Assembly: GCA_027033875.1 (NCBI GenBank)
Contig: JALVKK010000178.1
Location: 1-10,587 of the forward strand
Direction of reading: 5' to 3'
DNA length: 10,587 nucleotides
DNA from: Flavobacteriales bacterium
GTDB taxonomy: Bacteria; Bacteroidota; Bacteroidia; Flavobacteriales; Flavobacteriaceae
The number at the start of each line of letters is the position of its first letter. Position 1 is the first letter of the stretch. Below the pieces are notes generated by a model. The model was not told the DNA's origin, ran no database searches, and saw only the letters and a list, made by a program, of their open reading frames with translations. Positions 1 to 7,351 of the stretch are shown here, in pieces. Position numbers and translations under genes: made by a program.

Positions 1-632
1 AAAAATTCTTTACGCACTTCGGGATCTTTAAATTTACCGCCATATTCAGCCGTTAAAGTTGAAGAAGTTATATCTTTTATGCCGCGGGATACCAAACAAA
101 GATGCTTGGCGTCAACGACACAAGCCACATCTTCGGTTTGCAGAGCTTCTTGCATGGCTTTGACTATTTGAACGGTTAAACGTTCTTGTACCTGCGGACG
201 ACGGGCAAAATAATCAACAATACGGTTGATTTTTGACAAACCCAAAACCCGTCCGTTTGAAATATAAGCAACATGCGCCTTGCCTATGATAGGCAACAGA
301 TGATGTTCGCAGGTCGAAAATACACTGATATCTTTTTCAACCAACATCTCACCGTATTTATATTTGTTTTCAAAAGACGACAATTTGGGTAAATTTTCTG
401 GATTCAAACCTCTGAATATTTCCGTTACAAACATTTTTGCCACCCTTCGAGGCGTACCGCTTAAGCTGTCATCTTGTAAATCTAAACCCAAAATATCCAA
501 AATATCCGCCATTTTAGTTTGTATCAATTTCATTTTTTTTTCATCTGAAATTTTATTGGCATCTGATTTTACCGGCGTTGTGATACCGGCAAATAAATCG
601 TCGTGATATGTTTTTTCTTGTTTTTTTGACAT
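1..632 (-). CDS. folE: GTP cyclohydrolase I (FolE), C-terminal few residues cut by window edge
   Basis: The protein converts GTP to 7,8-dihydroneopterin triphosphate, the first step of folate/pterin synthesis, in the cytoplasm as a zinc-dependent toroidal homodecamer. Reading the minus strand from ATG at 632-630 gives 210 uninterrupted codons to the window edge. Visible hallmarks are CEHHLLP at residues 108-114, HLCLVSRG at 177-184, and the substrate-pocket stretch GLSKINRIVDYFARRPQVQE at 131-150. The three zinc ligands of the family correspond to C108, H111 and C179, and all are present. The family is usually about 180-225 residues long and the last visible residues (EVRKEF) match the end of other FolE proteins, so probably only a few residues are missing. 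It is divergent from the polyphosphate kinase gene across 122 bases. I see nothing abnormal. The family call is very secure; the bacterial start is the only ATG that fits the N-terminal length. Confidence 0.96.
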   Translation of the reverse strand, partial: MSKKQEKTYHDDLFAGITTPVKSDANKISDEKKMKLIQTKMADILDILGLDLQDDSLSGTPRRVAKMFVTEIFRGLNPENLPKLSSFENKYKYGEMLVEKDISVFSTCEHHLLPIIGKAHVAYISNGRVLGLSKINRIVDYFARRPQVQERLTVQIVKAMQEALQTEDVACVVDAKHLCLVSRGIKDITSSTLTAEYGGKFKDPEVRKEF

Positions 633-658
633 AAATTCCAAGTATAAATATAGAATAA

Positions 659-666
659 CAAAATTA
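659..666 (-). promoter_or_regulatory. Candidate -7 promoter box for folE
   Basis: The minus strand reads TAATTTTG, an exact match to the Bacteroidota -7 consensus TAnnTTTG, 26 bases upstream of the folE ATG. I find no convincing TTG -33 element at the usual 17-23 base spacing; the nearest (695-697) is too far. The region is AT-rich, so chance matches are possible. Confidence 0.35.
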
Positions 667-754
667 CAATATTTTTAAATATTAATATATCGTTCAAATT
701 AAATATTTTTTCTTATTTTTAAAGCCGTAAACAAAAACACAAAAAATTTATCCG

Positions 755-1636
755 ATGAAAAAAATCACCCCCAAAGATTTTCTGATCAAATCCGGAAAAA
801 AAATTAAAATCAATAATTTGCCGACTAAAATTGATTTGGACGCCGACAAAAAGAAAATTGAAGACGAGTTGCGAAAAGTTCGCCGTAAAATTGCCGAAAT
901 TCAAACTAAAATTTATGCTGCCGGAACGCCTGCTGTTTATATTGGCATTCAAGGTATGGATACTGCCGGTAAAGATAGTTTGATACGCGAAGTATTCAAA
1001 GACATCAATCCCAGCGGTATTGAAGTCTATGATTTTAAAAAACCGACCCCATTGGAACATGCACACGACTATATTTGGCGACATTATATCACCTTACCCG
1101 AACGAGGCAAATTCGGTATTCACAACCGGACTCATTACGAAGATGTCTTGATTGCACGCATACACCCGCAGTTGGTTTTAAATCAAAAAATATACGGTAT
1201 TGAAAAATTAGAAGATATTGATGAAAAATTTTGGAAAAAACGTTTTAGACAAATACGGGATTTTGAAAAATTACAAGTGGAAAACGGCATGAAAATATTT
1301 AAATTTTTCTTGCATCTGTCCAAAGAAGAACAAAAATACCGTTTTTTACGCCGTATTCGCCGCGAAGATAAACAGTGGAAATTTAATGCCGCCGATTTGA
1401 AAGAACGCGCTTATTGGGATGATTATCAAAAAGCATACGAAGACGTGTTAAACGAAACCTCTACAGCTTATGCACCTTGGTATGTAGTTCCGGCAGATGA
1501 CAAACCTACGGCTCGCTTGATAGTAGCCAAAATTTTATTAGACGAACTCAAAAAATTAAAAGTAGATTTTCCTACACTCAGTAATGAAGAAAAAGCTAAG
1601 TTTGACGGATATAAAGAATCTCTGGAAAACGAGTAA
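755..1636 (+). CDS. ppk2: PPK2-family polyphosphate:nucleotide phosphotransferase, class III-like
   Basis: This cytoplasmic kinase uses inorganic polyphosphate to phosphorylate nucleotides. The 293-residue protein has a Walker A motif GMDTAGKD at residues 67-74, the PPK2 segment NPSGIEVYDFKKPT at 85-98, a Walker B-region motif HNRTHYEDVL at 123-132, the strand-helix IFKFFLHLSKEEQ at 181-193, and the lid-module signature EDKQWKF...ERAYWDDY at 204-224 followed by ETSTAYAPWYVVPADDK at 234-250. The NR(S/T)HYEDVL form and the lid closely resemble the class III enzyme of Meiothermus ruber as I recall it. Class III enzymes act on both AMP and ADP, whereas class I proteins usually have DRSWY here. 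The class is therefore inference; the family is firm. Length is normal for a one-domain PPK2. The gene stands alone, divergent from folE, with no clear TAnnTTTG box in front and no strong terminator behind. Confidence 0.93.
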   Translation: MKKITPKDFLIKSGKKIKINNLPTKIDLDADKKKIEDELRKVRRKIAEIQTKIYAAGTPAVYIGIQGMDTAGKDSLIREVFKDINPSGIEVYDFKKPTPLEHAHDYIWRHYITLPERGKFGIHNRTHYEDVLIARIHPQLVLNQKIYGIEKLEDIDEKFWKKRFRQIRDFEKLQVENGMKIFKFFLHLSKEEQKYRFLRRIRREDKQWKFNAADLKERAYWDDYQKAYEDVLNETSTAYAPWYVVPADDKPTARLIVAKILLDELKKLKVDFPTLSNEEKAKFDGYKESLENE

Positions 1637-1660
1637 AAAACAAAAATTAATATTTATTTT

Positions 1661-1693
1661 TTTGTTGATAAATTTTAAAGAATAATTACTTTG
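1661..1693 (+). promoter_or_regulatory. Candidate promoter for the Omp28-like gene
   Basis: A -33-like TTTG (1661-1664, with an overlapping TTG at 1665-1667) lies 18-21 bases before TTACTTTG (1686-1693), which differs from TAnnTTTG at one position. The box ends 34 bases before the ATG at 1728. This pair would give the gene its own promoter separate from ppk2, but it is only a consensus match in AT-rich DNA. Confidence 0.35.
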
Positions 1694-1727
1694 ATAAATT
1701 TTTATAATAACATAAATTCCTATTAAT

Positions 1728-3488
1728 ATGAAAAAACTAACAATTATCGCTCTATTGTTTTATACCTTTAATTACGTTTATGCGCAATTACCGGTTAGTC
1801 AAACGCCCGAAAACAAAAATGTTGTTTTAGAAGAATTTACGGGTATTCACTGCGGATACTGTCCGGACGGACACAGACGGGCTCAATTGCTAAAAGATGC
1901 CCATCCGGATGATGTGTTTTTAATCAATATTCATACCGGTAGTTATGCCAATCCCGGACAGGGAGAACCTGATTTTAGAACTTCTTTCGGTTCTGCCATA
2001 GCCGGTCAATCAAGTTTATCGGGTTATCCTGCCGGAACGGTTAATCGACATATTTTCGGCTATTCTCAATCAGGCTCTTCTACCGCAACAGCATTGGGAA
2101 GAAACCAATGGAATAATGCGGCAAATACCATTTTATCACAATCATCTTATTGCAATATGGCAATGGACGTATCCGTTGATATTCAAACCAGACAAATGAC
2201 TATCGATGTTGAAGTTTATTATACAGCCAATGCAGCGGTCAACAGTAATTTTATCAACATAGCATTATTACAGGATAATGTTGAAGGACCGCAATCAGGA
2301 GCGAGCCTAAATCCCGATCAAGTTTTACCCAATGGTAAATATAATCACATGCATATGCTTCGTCATCTGATAACCGGTCAATGGGGCGATGAAGTTACGA
2401 CGGTATCGCAGGGAACTTTGATACAACGCCAATATACTTATACACTACCGGCTGATATTAACGGTGTGGATTTGGATGTAGGCAACATTAAAGTCGTAGG
2501 TTTTATTGCCGAAGGACATCAAGAAATTATTACCGGATGTGAAGGAGCTATCAGTTATACCGGCTTGCAATACAATTTGAATGCAAATGTAATAAATGTC
2601 GAATCGGAAGATAATATTTGTAGCAGTAATGATTTAAAACCGAAAGTTACGATTAAAAACAACGGTACGCAAGTGATTACCGATATGGATATAGAATATA
2701 ATATTAACAACGGACCGACTCAAACCTATAATTGGACCGGTACAATTAATTCATTAGAATTCAAAACCATAGATTTGCCGGATACCGGTTTTAATGTCGA
2801 ACCGACCAATACCTTAACCGTTCAGGTAACTTCTGTAAACGGTAGTGCTGACGAAAATGCTGCGGATAATAGCCAAACAATATCTTTCAATCAAACTTCC
2901 AATCAAGGACAAGGAACCGATTATGTTGTAACTATTGTACAAGACCGCTATGGAAGTGAAACAACTTGGGCAATAACCGACGAGTCGGATAACATAATTG
3001 CCAATGGCGGTCCGTATTCAAATCTTTCGAGTAACGGTACGCAAGCCCATACACATAATGTTAGTCTTAGCAATTCCGGTTGTTATAATTTTTACGTAAT
3101 GGATTCTTATGGCGATGGTATGTGCTGTCAATACGGCAACGGTTCATATCAGTTGGCTCAAGCTAACGGAATTGTTGTATTGCAAGGAGATGGCAATTTT
3201 TCTTCTCAAGATAAACAGGCTTTTCATGTTGAAGCTACAGGCAATGTTGAAGATATCGCATTCAATAATCTTAATATATTTCCTAATCCTTCCACAGGAA
3301 TAATTAATATCGAAAATGCCAACGATATGCAGTTTAAAATTTATAATGTCAACGGTAAACTTGTATATCAAAAAAATGATTTAACGCAAAACGAAAATAT
3401 TCAATTGCATTTGAGTGAAGGTGTTTATTTGGCTAAATTTATCAAAAATGATAAAGTTGCAGTAAGAAAAATAGTTATCACAAAATAA
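1728..3488 (+). CDS. Secreted Omp28-related CxxC protein with T9SS type A sorting domain
   Basis: This 586-residue protein is predicted to be exported by Sec and then carried across the outer membrane by the type IX system. A signal peptide spans residues 1-19, with likely cleavage at YA|QLP. Residues 32-285 resemble the Omp28 family: EEFTGIHCGYCPDGHRRA at 35-52 carries a thioredoxin-like CxxC (C42, C45), followed by a GYPAGTVNR segment at 99-107. Residues 287-388 look like a CARDB-type beta-sandwich (VTIKNNGT...). Residues 399-501 form a Cys-containing module with DRYGSETTW at 406-414 and DSYGDGMCCQYGNGSY at 459-474, a pattern I know from many Bacteroidota surface proteins but cannot name. 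The tail LNIFPNPSTG (515-524) to the lysine-ending KIVITK is a T9SS type A domain. The CxxC suggests a redox or disulfide role outside the cell, which is unproven. It converges on the next gene, which shares several of its domains. Confidence 0.88.
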   Translation: MKKLTIIALLFYTFNYVYAQLPVSQTPENKNVVLEEFTGIHCGYCPDGHRRAQLLKDAHPDDVFLINIHTGSYANPGQGEPDFRTSFGSAIAGQSSLSGYPAGTVNRHIFGYSQSGSSTATALGRNQWNNAANTILSQSSYCNMAMDVSVDIQTRQMTIDVEVYYTANAAVNSNFINIALLQDNVEGPQSGASLNPDQVLPNGKYNHMHMLRHLITGQWGDEVTTVSQGTLIQRQYTYTLPADINGVDLDVGNIKVVGFIAEGHQEIITGCEGAISYTGLQYNLNANVINVESEDNICSSNDLKPKVTIKNNGTQVITDMDIEYNINNGPTQTYNWTGTINSLEFKTIDLPDTGFNVEPTNTLTVQVTSVNGSADENAADNSQTISFNQTSNQGQGTDYVVTIVQDRYGSETTWAITDESDNIIANGGPYSNLSSNGTQAHTHNVSLSNSGCYNFYVMDSYGDGMCCQYGNGSYQLAQANGIVVLQGDGNFSSQDKQAFHVEATGNVEDIAFNNLNIFPNPSTGIINIENANDMQFKIYNVNGKLVYQKNDLTQNENIQLHLSEGVYLAKFIKNDKVAVRKIVITK

Positions 3489-3514
3489 CCTTTCTAACAT
3501 AATAACCACAATGA

Positions 3515-3550
3515 TAAAAAATACCCCGCAATATTGCGAGGTATTTTTTA
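3515..3550. terminator. Bidirectional intrinsic terminator between convergent genes
   Basis: Positions 3515-3525 pair with 3540-3550 (11 base pairs: seven A-T/T-A pairs, then TACC with GGTA). After one C/A mismatch (3526/3539) the stem continues with CGCA/TGCG (3527-3530 with 3535-3538) around an ATAT loop. Six A residues on one side and six T residues on the other provide a U-tract in both directions, so it can end transcription of the plus-strand gene ending at 3488 and the minus-strand gene ending at 3573. Confidence 0.85.
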
Positions 3551-3572
3551 TCTGATTAATTCTATAAAGATT

Positions 3573-6167
3573 TTATTTAAGATTAATTTTCTTGATAACA
3601 AATGAGTTACCTTTAACGATTTTTACAATATAAACTCCTTTATGGAATGTACTCAAATCAATAGATTCTTCATTGGCGGTTAAATCTTTTTCAACCACAA
3701 CTTGTCCTAATAAATCATATACTTTGACAGAACTATTTTCCACACCTCTCAAATAAATCATACCGTTTGTCGGGTTAGGGAAAATTCTAACGGCAGCTTG
3801 ATCTAATTCACCTACACCGTCGGGTTGCAATTCGGACAATTTAACTTGTACGGCATTGGCAATTTCTCTATCGTTTACATCAGAAGCGTTGAGATGTGCT
3901 ACAAATGCTACCAAATACAAGTTGTCATAGTCCCACGAAGCATCCATTGTATAATTGAAAGTCATTCGGAAAGTATCACTGACATTGGTAGAAGTAGTGA
4001 TAGGATCACCTAATCTGTCGGAAGCCGTACCTCTGAAAGTATATCTGTGTTCAAATCCGGCAGGGGCATTAGATTGGTTTTGTTGGTCAATATGATCTTC
4101 CGTTATAAACAATCCTACGCCCATATCAGATAAGTTGTCGTAGAACGTACCGGTAACGGCACAGTTCAATTCGTGCGTTGTTTGATCATAAGAACCGCCA
4201 ATAGCAAGATCGACAAAAGCAGGAGTTGCTTCTCTATCGGTCAATCTGTTACCGCCATAAGGATCGCCATCCCAAAAAACAGGTCCGGGGTCAACGCCAC
4301 CATAAGCATCGTTGTCTTGTCCGTTGTATGCTCTGTCAAACATACCGGCAGGTGCAAAAGTACTGCCACCGTCATTAAAGAAATCCAACATATCCGAATC
4401 GGTTTGAGTTGTTAAGAAATCCGTATAATATCCGGCATGATGCGTAACCATGATGGCATGGTCGTCATTGTCATACAAACCTTCCATATATTGTAATACA
4501 GGCGGACAGTTTGGACATTGTTCACCGGTAAATTGTTCTATCATTACGGTTCTCTCAACTTGATTGCTGGTTACATTGATAGATTGCGTCATACTGTTAT
4601 TTGCCGTATTTCCGTCATTATTACCACCGTTTACATTATTTATTGTAACGGTTACGGAATAGACAGCTTCCACACTTTGGTTGAAAGGTACATCGTGAAC
4701 AAAATCATAAGTGTCTCCGGTGTTCAAGTTTATGCCGGAGACAGAATAAGTGCCTACGGAGGCGCCACCGTCTATTGAGTAATCAACATCAAAAGATGTA
4801 ATCGGATCCGTTCCGACATTTTTTACGGTACCGGCAATTTGTACATCGGTATTAGGCATTGAAACTCCGGGAAAATCCAAAGAAACCAAATTAGCATCAA
4901 CCGGACTACAATTGTCTCCTATTCCGTATAATGAATAATCGCTTGTCGCAGTAGTTTGATCTATTTGTGTTCCGTTATAAGATACGGTTACGGTATTGGT
5001 TCCGGCTGAGGTATATACCCAATTAAAAGTATAACAATCATTGGCAATAACACAAACATCGGTTGTTTCATCAACATTCCACTGATATACATCGTGAGAA
5101 GCAATAATATTTCCATTCGAATCTACAATTTCCCAATATTGTCCGTACTGATTATCTGTTTGTACTTCTACGGTAATTTGCGCATCACCACTGGTAACTT
5201 TGGTCGAAGCCGTATCGTTGGAACCGTCACTATCACCCGTTAGATCAATGTTGGCGTTAATGGTATAATAGCCTAAAGTTGATAAATCGGCAGTTTGGTT
5301 AAACGTATAGTCATACGAAGTAGAAGGCGCTATACTAACACCTGATACGTGTTCGGTAACCGGTGTACCGCCGTCAATGGAATAACTAACGTCAAAATCG
5401 GTTAAAGCGGAACCGCCGTAGTTATAAATAGTAACCGTTACCGGTTCGGCATTGCTCAATGTACAACCCGAATCGTTGTTCGGTGCCACAATACCTGTTA
5501 ATCCGGCATCAATAACGGTGTTTTGATATACCGATACATCGTCAATATTGATTCTGAACATATCCGTTACGTTGTGGTGTTGAAAAGCAATGTGAATATT
5601 TTGACCTGCATAAGATGAAACATCAACGGTTCTTTTCCAATAATTTTCTCCGTCCGGACCACCGGCTTGAACGGTTTCGTCGGGATAAATTTCAGTAAAA
5701 TCTGAAATGTTTGTTCCGGAAGTTGAAATTAATACTCGATAAACTTCACTCGGCCATGCTTGATCCTGAGCTCTTACATACCATTCTAAAAAGATAGTGC
5801 CGGAAGCAGATGTCAAATCAATCGTTGGTGAAATCAACCAGTTATCAGGTGTAACAGGTCCTACACCACTAATCCAAGAAGCTGAGGTAGCACATTTGCT
5901 ACCACCATGAGCGCCTACCGATACGGTGTACCAATCATAAGTGTCGCCGTCGTTATCAATGGTTGTCCAACCGGCTGTAGCTAAATCGGCAGCTTCAAAA
6001 TCCTCAACAAAATAAGTCGTTTGTGTATTGCGATTAACATGCCGTGCGTGATTTACACGATTTTCATGTCTGACAATGCCTTTTACAGCATCAGCCTTTG
6101 ATGCATATTGCTGTGCAAATGTCATACTTGACAATATCAGCAATACTAATAAAAAGTAATTTTTCAT
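3573..6167 (-). CDS. Secreted multidomain protein: cleaved-adhesin-like, CARDB-like repeats, Omp28-like CxxC domain, T9SS tail
   Basis: This is an 864-residue predicted surface or secreted protein. Residues 1-18 are a signal peptide (cleavage at FA|QQ). Residues 53-216 resemble the gingipain-type cleaved adhesin/MAM-like jelly roll: FVEDFEAADLATAGWTTID at 53-71, PDNWLISPTIDL at 107-118, then WKRTVDVSSYAGQNIHIAFQH and INIDDVSVY ending at 214. Two CARDB-like beta-sandwiches (about 218-325 and 425-530) each carry DVSYSIDGG or DVDYSIDGG. Between them, 331-420 resembles the DxYG module of the convergent neighbour (QYGQYWEIVDSNGNIIA, with a later CY pair) but lacks its GDGMCC core. Residues 538-775 form an Omp28-like domain with EQFTGEQCPNCPP (CxxC at C551/C554) and GSTFAPAGMFDR. 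A T9SS type A sorting domain (VRIFPNPTNGMIYL onward) ends at K864. The role is probably adhesion or extracellular redox or binding; the exact substrate is unknown. The domain order is unusual because the CxxC domain sits far from the N-terminus. Confidence 0.87.
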   Translation of the reverse strand: MKNYFLLVLLILSSMTFAQQYASKADAVKGIVRHENRVNHARHVNRNTQTTYFVEDFEAADLATAGWTTIDNDGDTYDWYTVSVGAHGGSKCATSASWISGVGPVTPDNWLISPTIDLTSASGTIFLEWYVRAQDQAWPSEVYRVLISTSGTNISDFTEIYPDETVQAGGPDGENYWKRTVDVSSYAGQNIHIAFQHHNVTDMFRINIDDVSVYQNTVIDAGLTGIVAPNNDSGCTLSNAEPVTVTIYNYGGSALTDFDVSYSIDGGTPVTEHVSGVSIAPSTSYDYTFNQTADLSTLGYYTINANIDLTGDSDGSNDTASTKVTSGDAQITVEVQTDNQYGQYWEIVDSNGNIIASHDVYQWNVDETTDVCVIANDCYTFNWVYTSAGTNTVTVSYNGTQIDQTTATSDYSLYGIGDNCSPVDANLVSLDFPGVSMPNTDVQIAGTVKNVGTDPITSFDVDYSIDGGASVGTYSVSGINLNTGDTYDFVHDVPFNQSVEAVYSVTVTINNVNGGNNDGNTANNSMTQSINVTSNQVERTVMIEQFTGEQCPNCPPVLQYMEGLYDNDDHAIMVTHHAGYYTDFLTTQTDSDMLDFFNDGGSTFAPAGMFDRAYNGQDNDAYGGVDPGPVFWDGDPYGGNRLTDREATPAFVDLAIGGSYDQTTHELNCAVTGTFYDNLSDMGVGLFITEDHIDQQNQSNAPAGFEHRYTFRGTASDRLGDPITTSTNVSDTFRMTFNYTMDASWDYDNLYLVAFVAHLNASDVNDREIANAVQVKLSELQPDGVGELDQAAVRIFPNPTNGMIYLRGVENSSVKVYDLLGQVVVEKDLTANEESIDLSTFHKGVYIVKIVKGNSFVIKKINLK

Positions 6168-6199
6168 AATTGTGTTTATTTTATTTGTTATTACGTCAA

Positions 6200-6207
6200 C
6201 AAATGTA
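6200..6207 (-). promoter_or_regulatory. Candidate -7 promoter box for the 864-residue protein gene
   Basis: The minus strand reads TACATTTG, an exact TAnnTTTG match, 32 bases upstream of the ATG at 6167. No clear TTG -33 element is seen at standard spacing. Confidence 0.42.
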
Positions 6208-6486
6208 AAAAAAAAACACTTGTTTATTGATTATTAATACATTTTGTCTCAAAAAAAATCTAATATTTATGAAAATAAAAAAAAATTAATTTATCCATTG
6301 CTATATTCGTATTTATTTTTTCTAAATGCCATATATTTTTATTTTTTTATCAAATAATCTGATTTTTTTTATTCGTTTAATAAAATAACCGATAATTATT
6401 TCGTTGATTTTCAATAAGTTATTAGGATTTGCTATAAAAATTTACGAAATGGATAACAAAAAATGACGAGTTTAGTAATTTTTTTA

Positions 6487-6494
6487 TATTTTTG
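6487..6494 (+). promoter_or_regulatory. -7 promoter box for the small T9SS cargo gene
   Basis: TATTTTTG matches TAnnTTTG exactly and ends 19 bases before the ATG at 6514. Transcription would begin between the box and that ATG, so an upstream in-frame ATG at 6463 would lie outside the message. This helps decide the start. The -33 element is weak (no TTG at expected spacing). Confidence 0.5.
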
Positions 6495-6513
6495 TACTAA
6501 AATATTTAGGGCA

Positions 6514-7251
6514 ATGAAAAAACAACTACTCTTATTTTTATTAATTTTATCTGTTATTCCGGTTTTCGGACAATACACTCTTCTCAATGAGGAAAACAAC
6601 AGTTCCATTAACGATGGAGACATTATTACGGTGTCAGTAAATAATTTTACAACTCATGTTATTCTTACCAATACCGGAACTTTTCCCGTAAAAGCTACTT
6701 TGGAAGCAACCGATATTGTCAATACGGATGGTTCCGAACTTAATTTTTGTTTCGGTTTTCACGGAGAAGGTGATTGTCATATGGGAATAGTTACTAATAC
6801 GGTTTACAATAGTAATGAACACGGTACTACTTATTTGGCGCCCGGTCAAGCGACAGCACACACCGATATTGACTTTACGCATATTGACAATGCTACTGCG
6901 CACCCTGATTACCCAAAAGATTATGTCCTAAAACTAACTGTTATCAATGCAAATGACGATACGGTTGTAGGTGAAACAAACTTTACTTATCGCTACCAGC
7001 CGCAAGGTGATATCAGTACCGATCTTGCTAAAAACGACATTACTATCGCAACCGGTTATCATGTTCTCAATATTATCAGTGGATATCACGCGGATATTAC
7101 CATCTATAATTTGACCGGACAAAAAGTAAAAGAAGTTCACTTAAAGCCCAGTCAAAATCATATTTATACCGGCAATATGTCCCCGGGGATTTATCTCGTT
7201 CATGTTAAAGCCGATGACAAAGAGTTTTACAAAAAAGTGGTTTTGAAGTAA
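6514..7251 (+). CDS. Small secreted T9SS cargo protein, beta-sandwich of unknown function
   Basis: I do not recognise the N-terminal domain. From ATG 6514 the protein is 245 residues. MKKQLLLFLLILSVIPVFGQ is a textbook Sec signal peptide cleaved before the glutamine at residue 20. The mature part (about 21-165) is predicted all-beta, with a Cys pair in FCFGFHGEGDCHMG (about residues 78-91) that could form a disulfide, and an Ig-like pattern of alternating strands ending in ETNFTYRYQP. The last 70 or so residues are a T9SS type A sorting domain: ITIYNLTGQKVKEVHL, then NMSPGIYLVHVK and a terminal KKVVLK. The frame is open upstream to an ATG at 6463, but that start would place 17 extra residues before a perfect signal peptide and lies upstream of the promoter box. 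The gene is followed at once by an intrinsic terminator and appears monocistronic. Confidence 0.83.
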   Translation: MKKQLLLFLLILSVIPVFGQYTLLNEENNSSINDGDIITVSVNNFTTHVILTNTGTFPVKATLEATDIVNTDGSELNFCFGFHGEGDCHMGIVTNTVYNSNEHGTTYLAPGQATAHTDIDFTHIDNATAHPDYPKDYVLKLTVINANDDTVVGETNFTYRYQPQGDISTDLAKNDITIATGYHVLNIISGYHADITIYNLTGQKVKEVHLKPSQNHIYTGNMSPGIYLVHVKADDKEFYKKVVLK

Positions 7252-7273
7252 CAATTATATTGTACCATACAAC

Positions 7274-7309
7274 AATACTGTCAAAATTTAGCTTTGACAG
7301 TATTTTTTT
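7274..7309 (+). terminator. Intrinsic terminator of the small T9SS cargo gene
   Basis: A perfect 12-base-pair stem (7274-7285 with 7293-7304; core ATACTGTCAAA/TTTGACAGTAT) closes a 7-base loop and runs straight into seven T residues at 7303-7309. It starts 22 bases after the stop codon at 7251. Confidence 0.9.
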
Positions 7310-7337
7310 GATTAATTTCAAAAGATTTTTATCGTTT
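7308..7337 (+). promoter_or_regulatory. Weak candidate promoter for the GHMP kinase-mutY unit
   Basis: TTG at 7308-7310, on the edge of the preceding terminator's T-tract, lies 19 bases before TATCGTTT (7330-7337). That box has the TA of the TAnnTTTG box, but its G is misplaced, so it is an imperfect match. It ends 14 bases before the ATG at 7352. The strong terminator just upstream means a promoter should exist here, which is the main support. Confidence 0.3.
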
Positions 7338-7351
7338 TTATATAAATAATA

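Larger units (their letters stand above)
6168..6513. other. 346-base AT-rich divergent intergenic region
   Basis: No supported gene lies here. The region separates two divergent T9SS-cargo genes and is dominated by long A and T runs with almost no GC-rich patches. It holds one exact -7 promoter match for each flanking gene, at its two ends (6200-6207 minus, 6487-6494 plus). I see no strong hairpin, riboswitch-like fold or tandem repeat in the middle. The only small open frames are short hydrophobic runs caused by the T-rich composition. Confidence 0.6.

Noticed and set aside
719..1084. 121-residue ORF antisense to the start of ppk2.
   Set aside because: It is a composition shadow of a gene with clear PPK2 motifs on the other strand and shows no recognisable protein features.
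1641..1664. CAAAAA...TTTTTTG hairpin after ppk2 as an intrinsic terminator.
   Set aside because: The stem is short and nearly all A-T, as expected by chance in such AT-rich DNA.
6327..6389. Tiny hydrophobic ORF in the AT-rich divergent region.
   Set aside because: Its residues follow directly from T-rich composition, and no promoter or conservation evidence is visible.
6463..6513. Upstream in-frame ATG giving 17 extra N-terminal residues on the small T9SS cargo protein.
   Set aside because: It would bury a perfect signal peptide and lies upstream of the TATTTTTG promoter box at 6487-6494.
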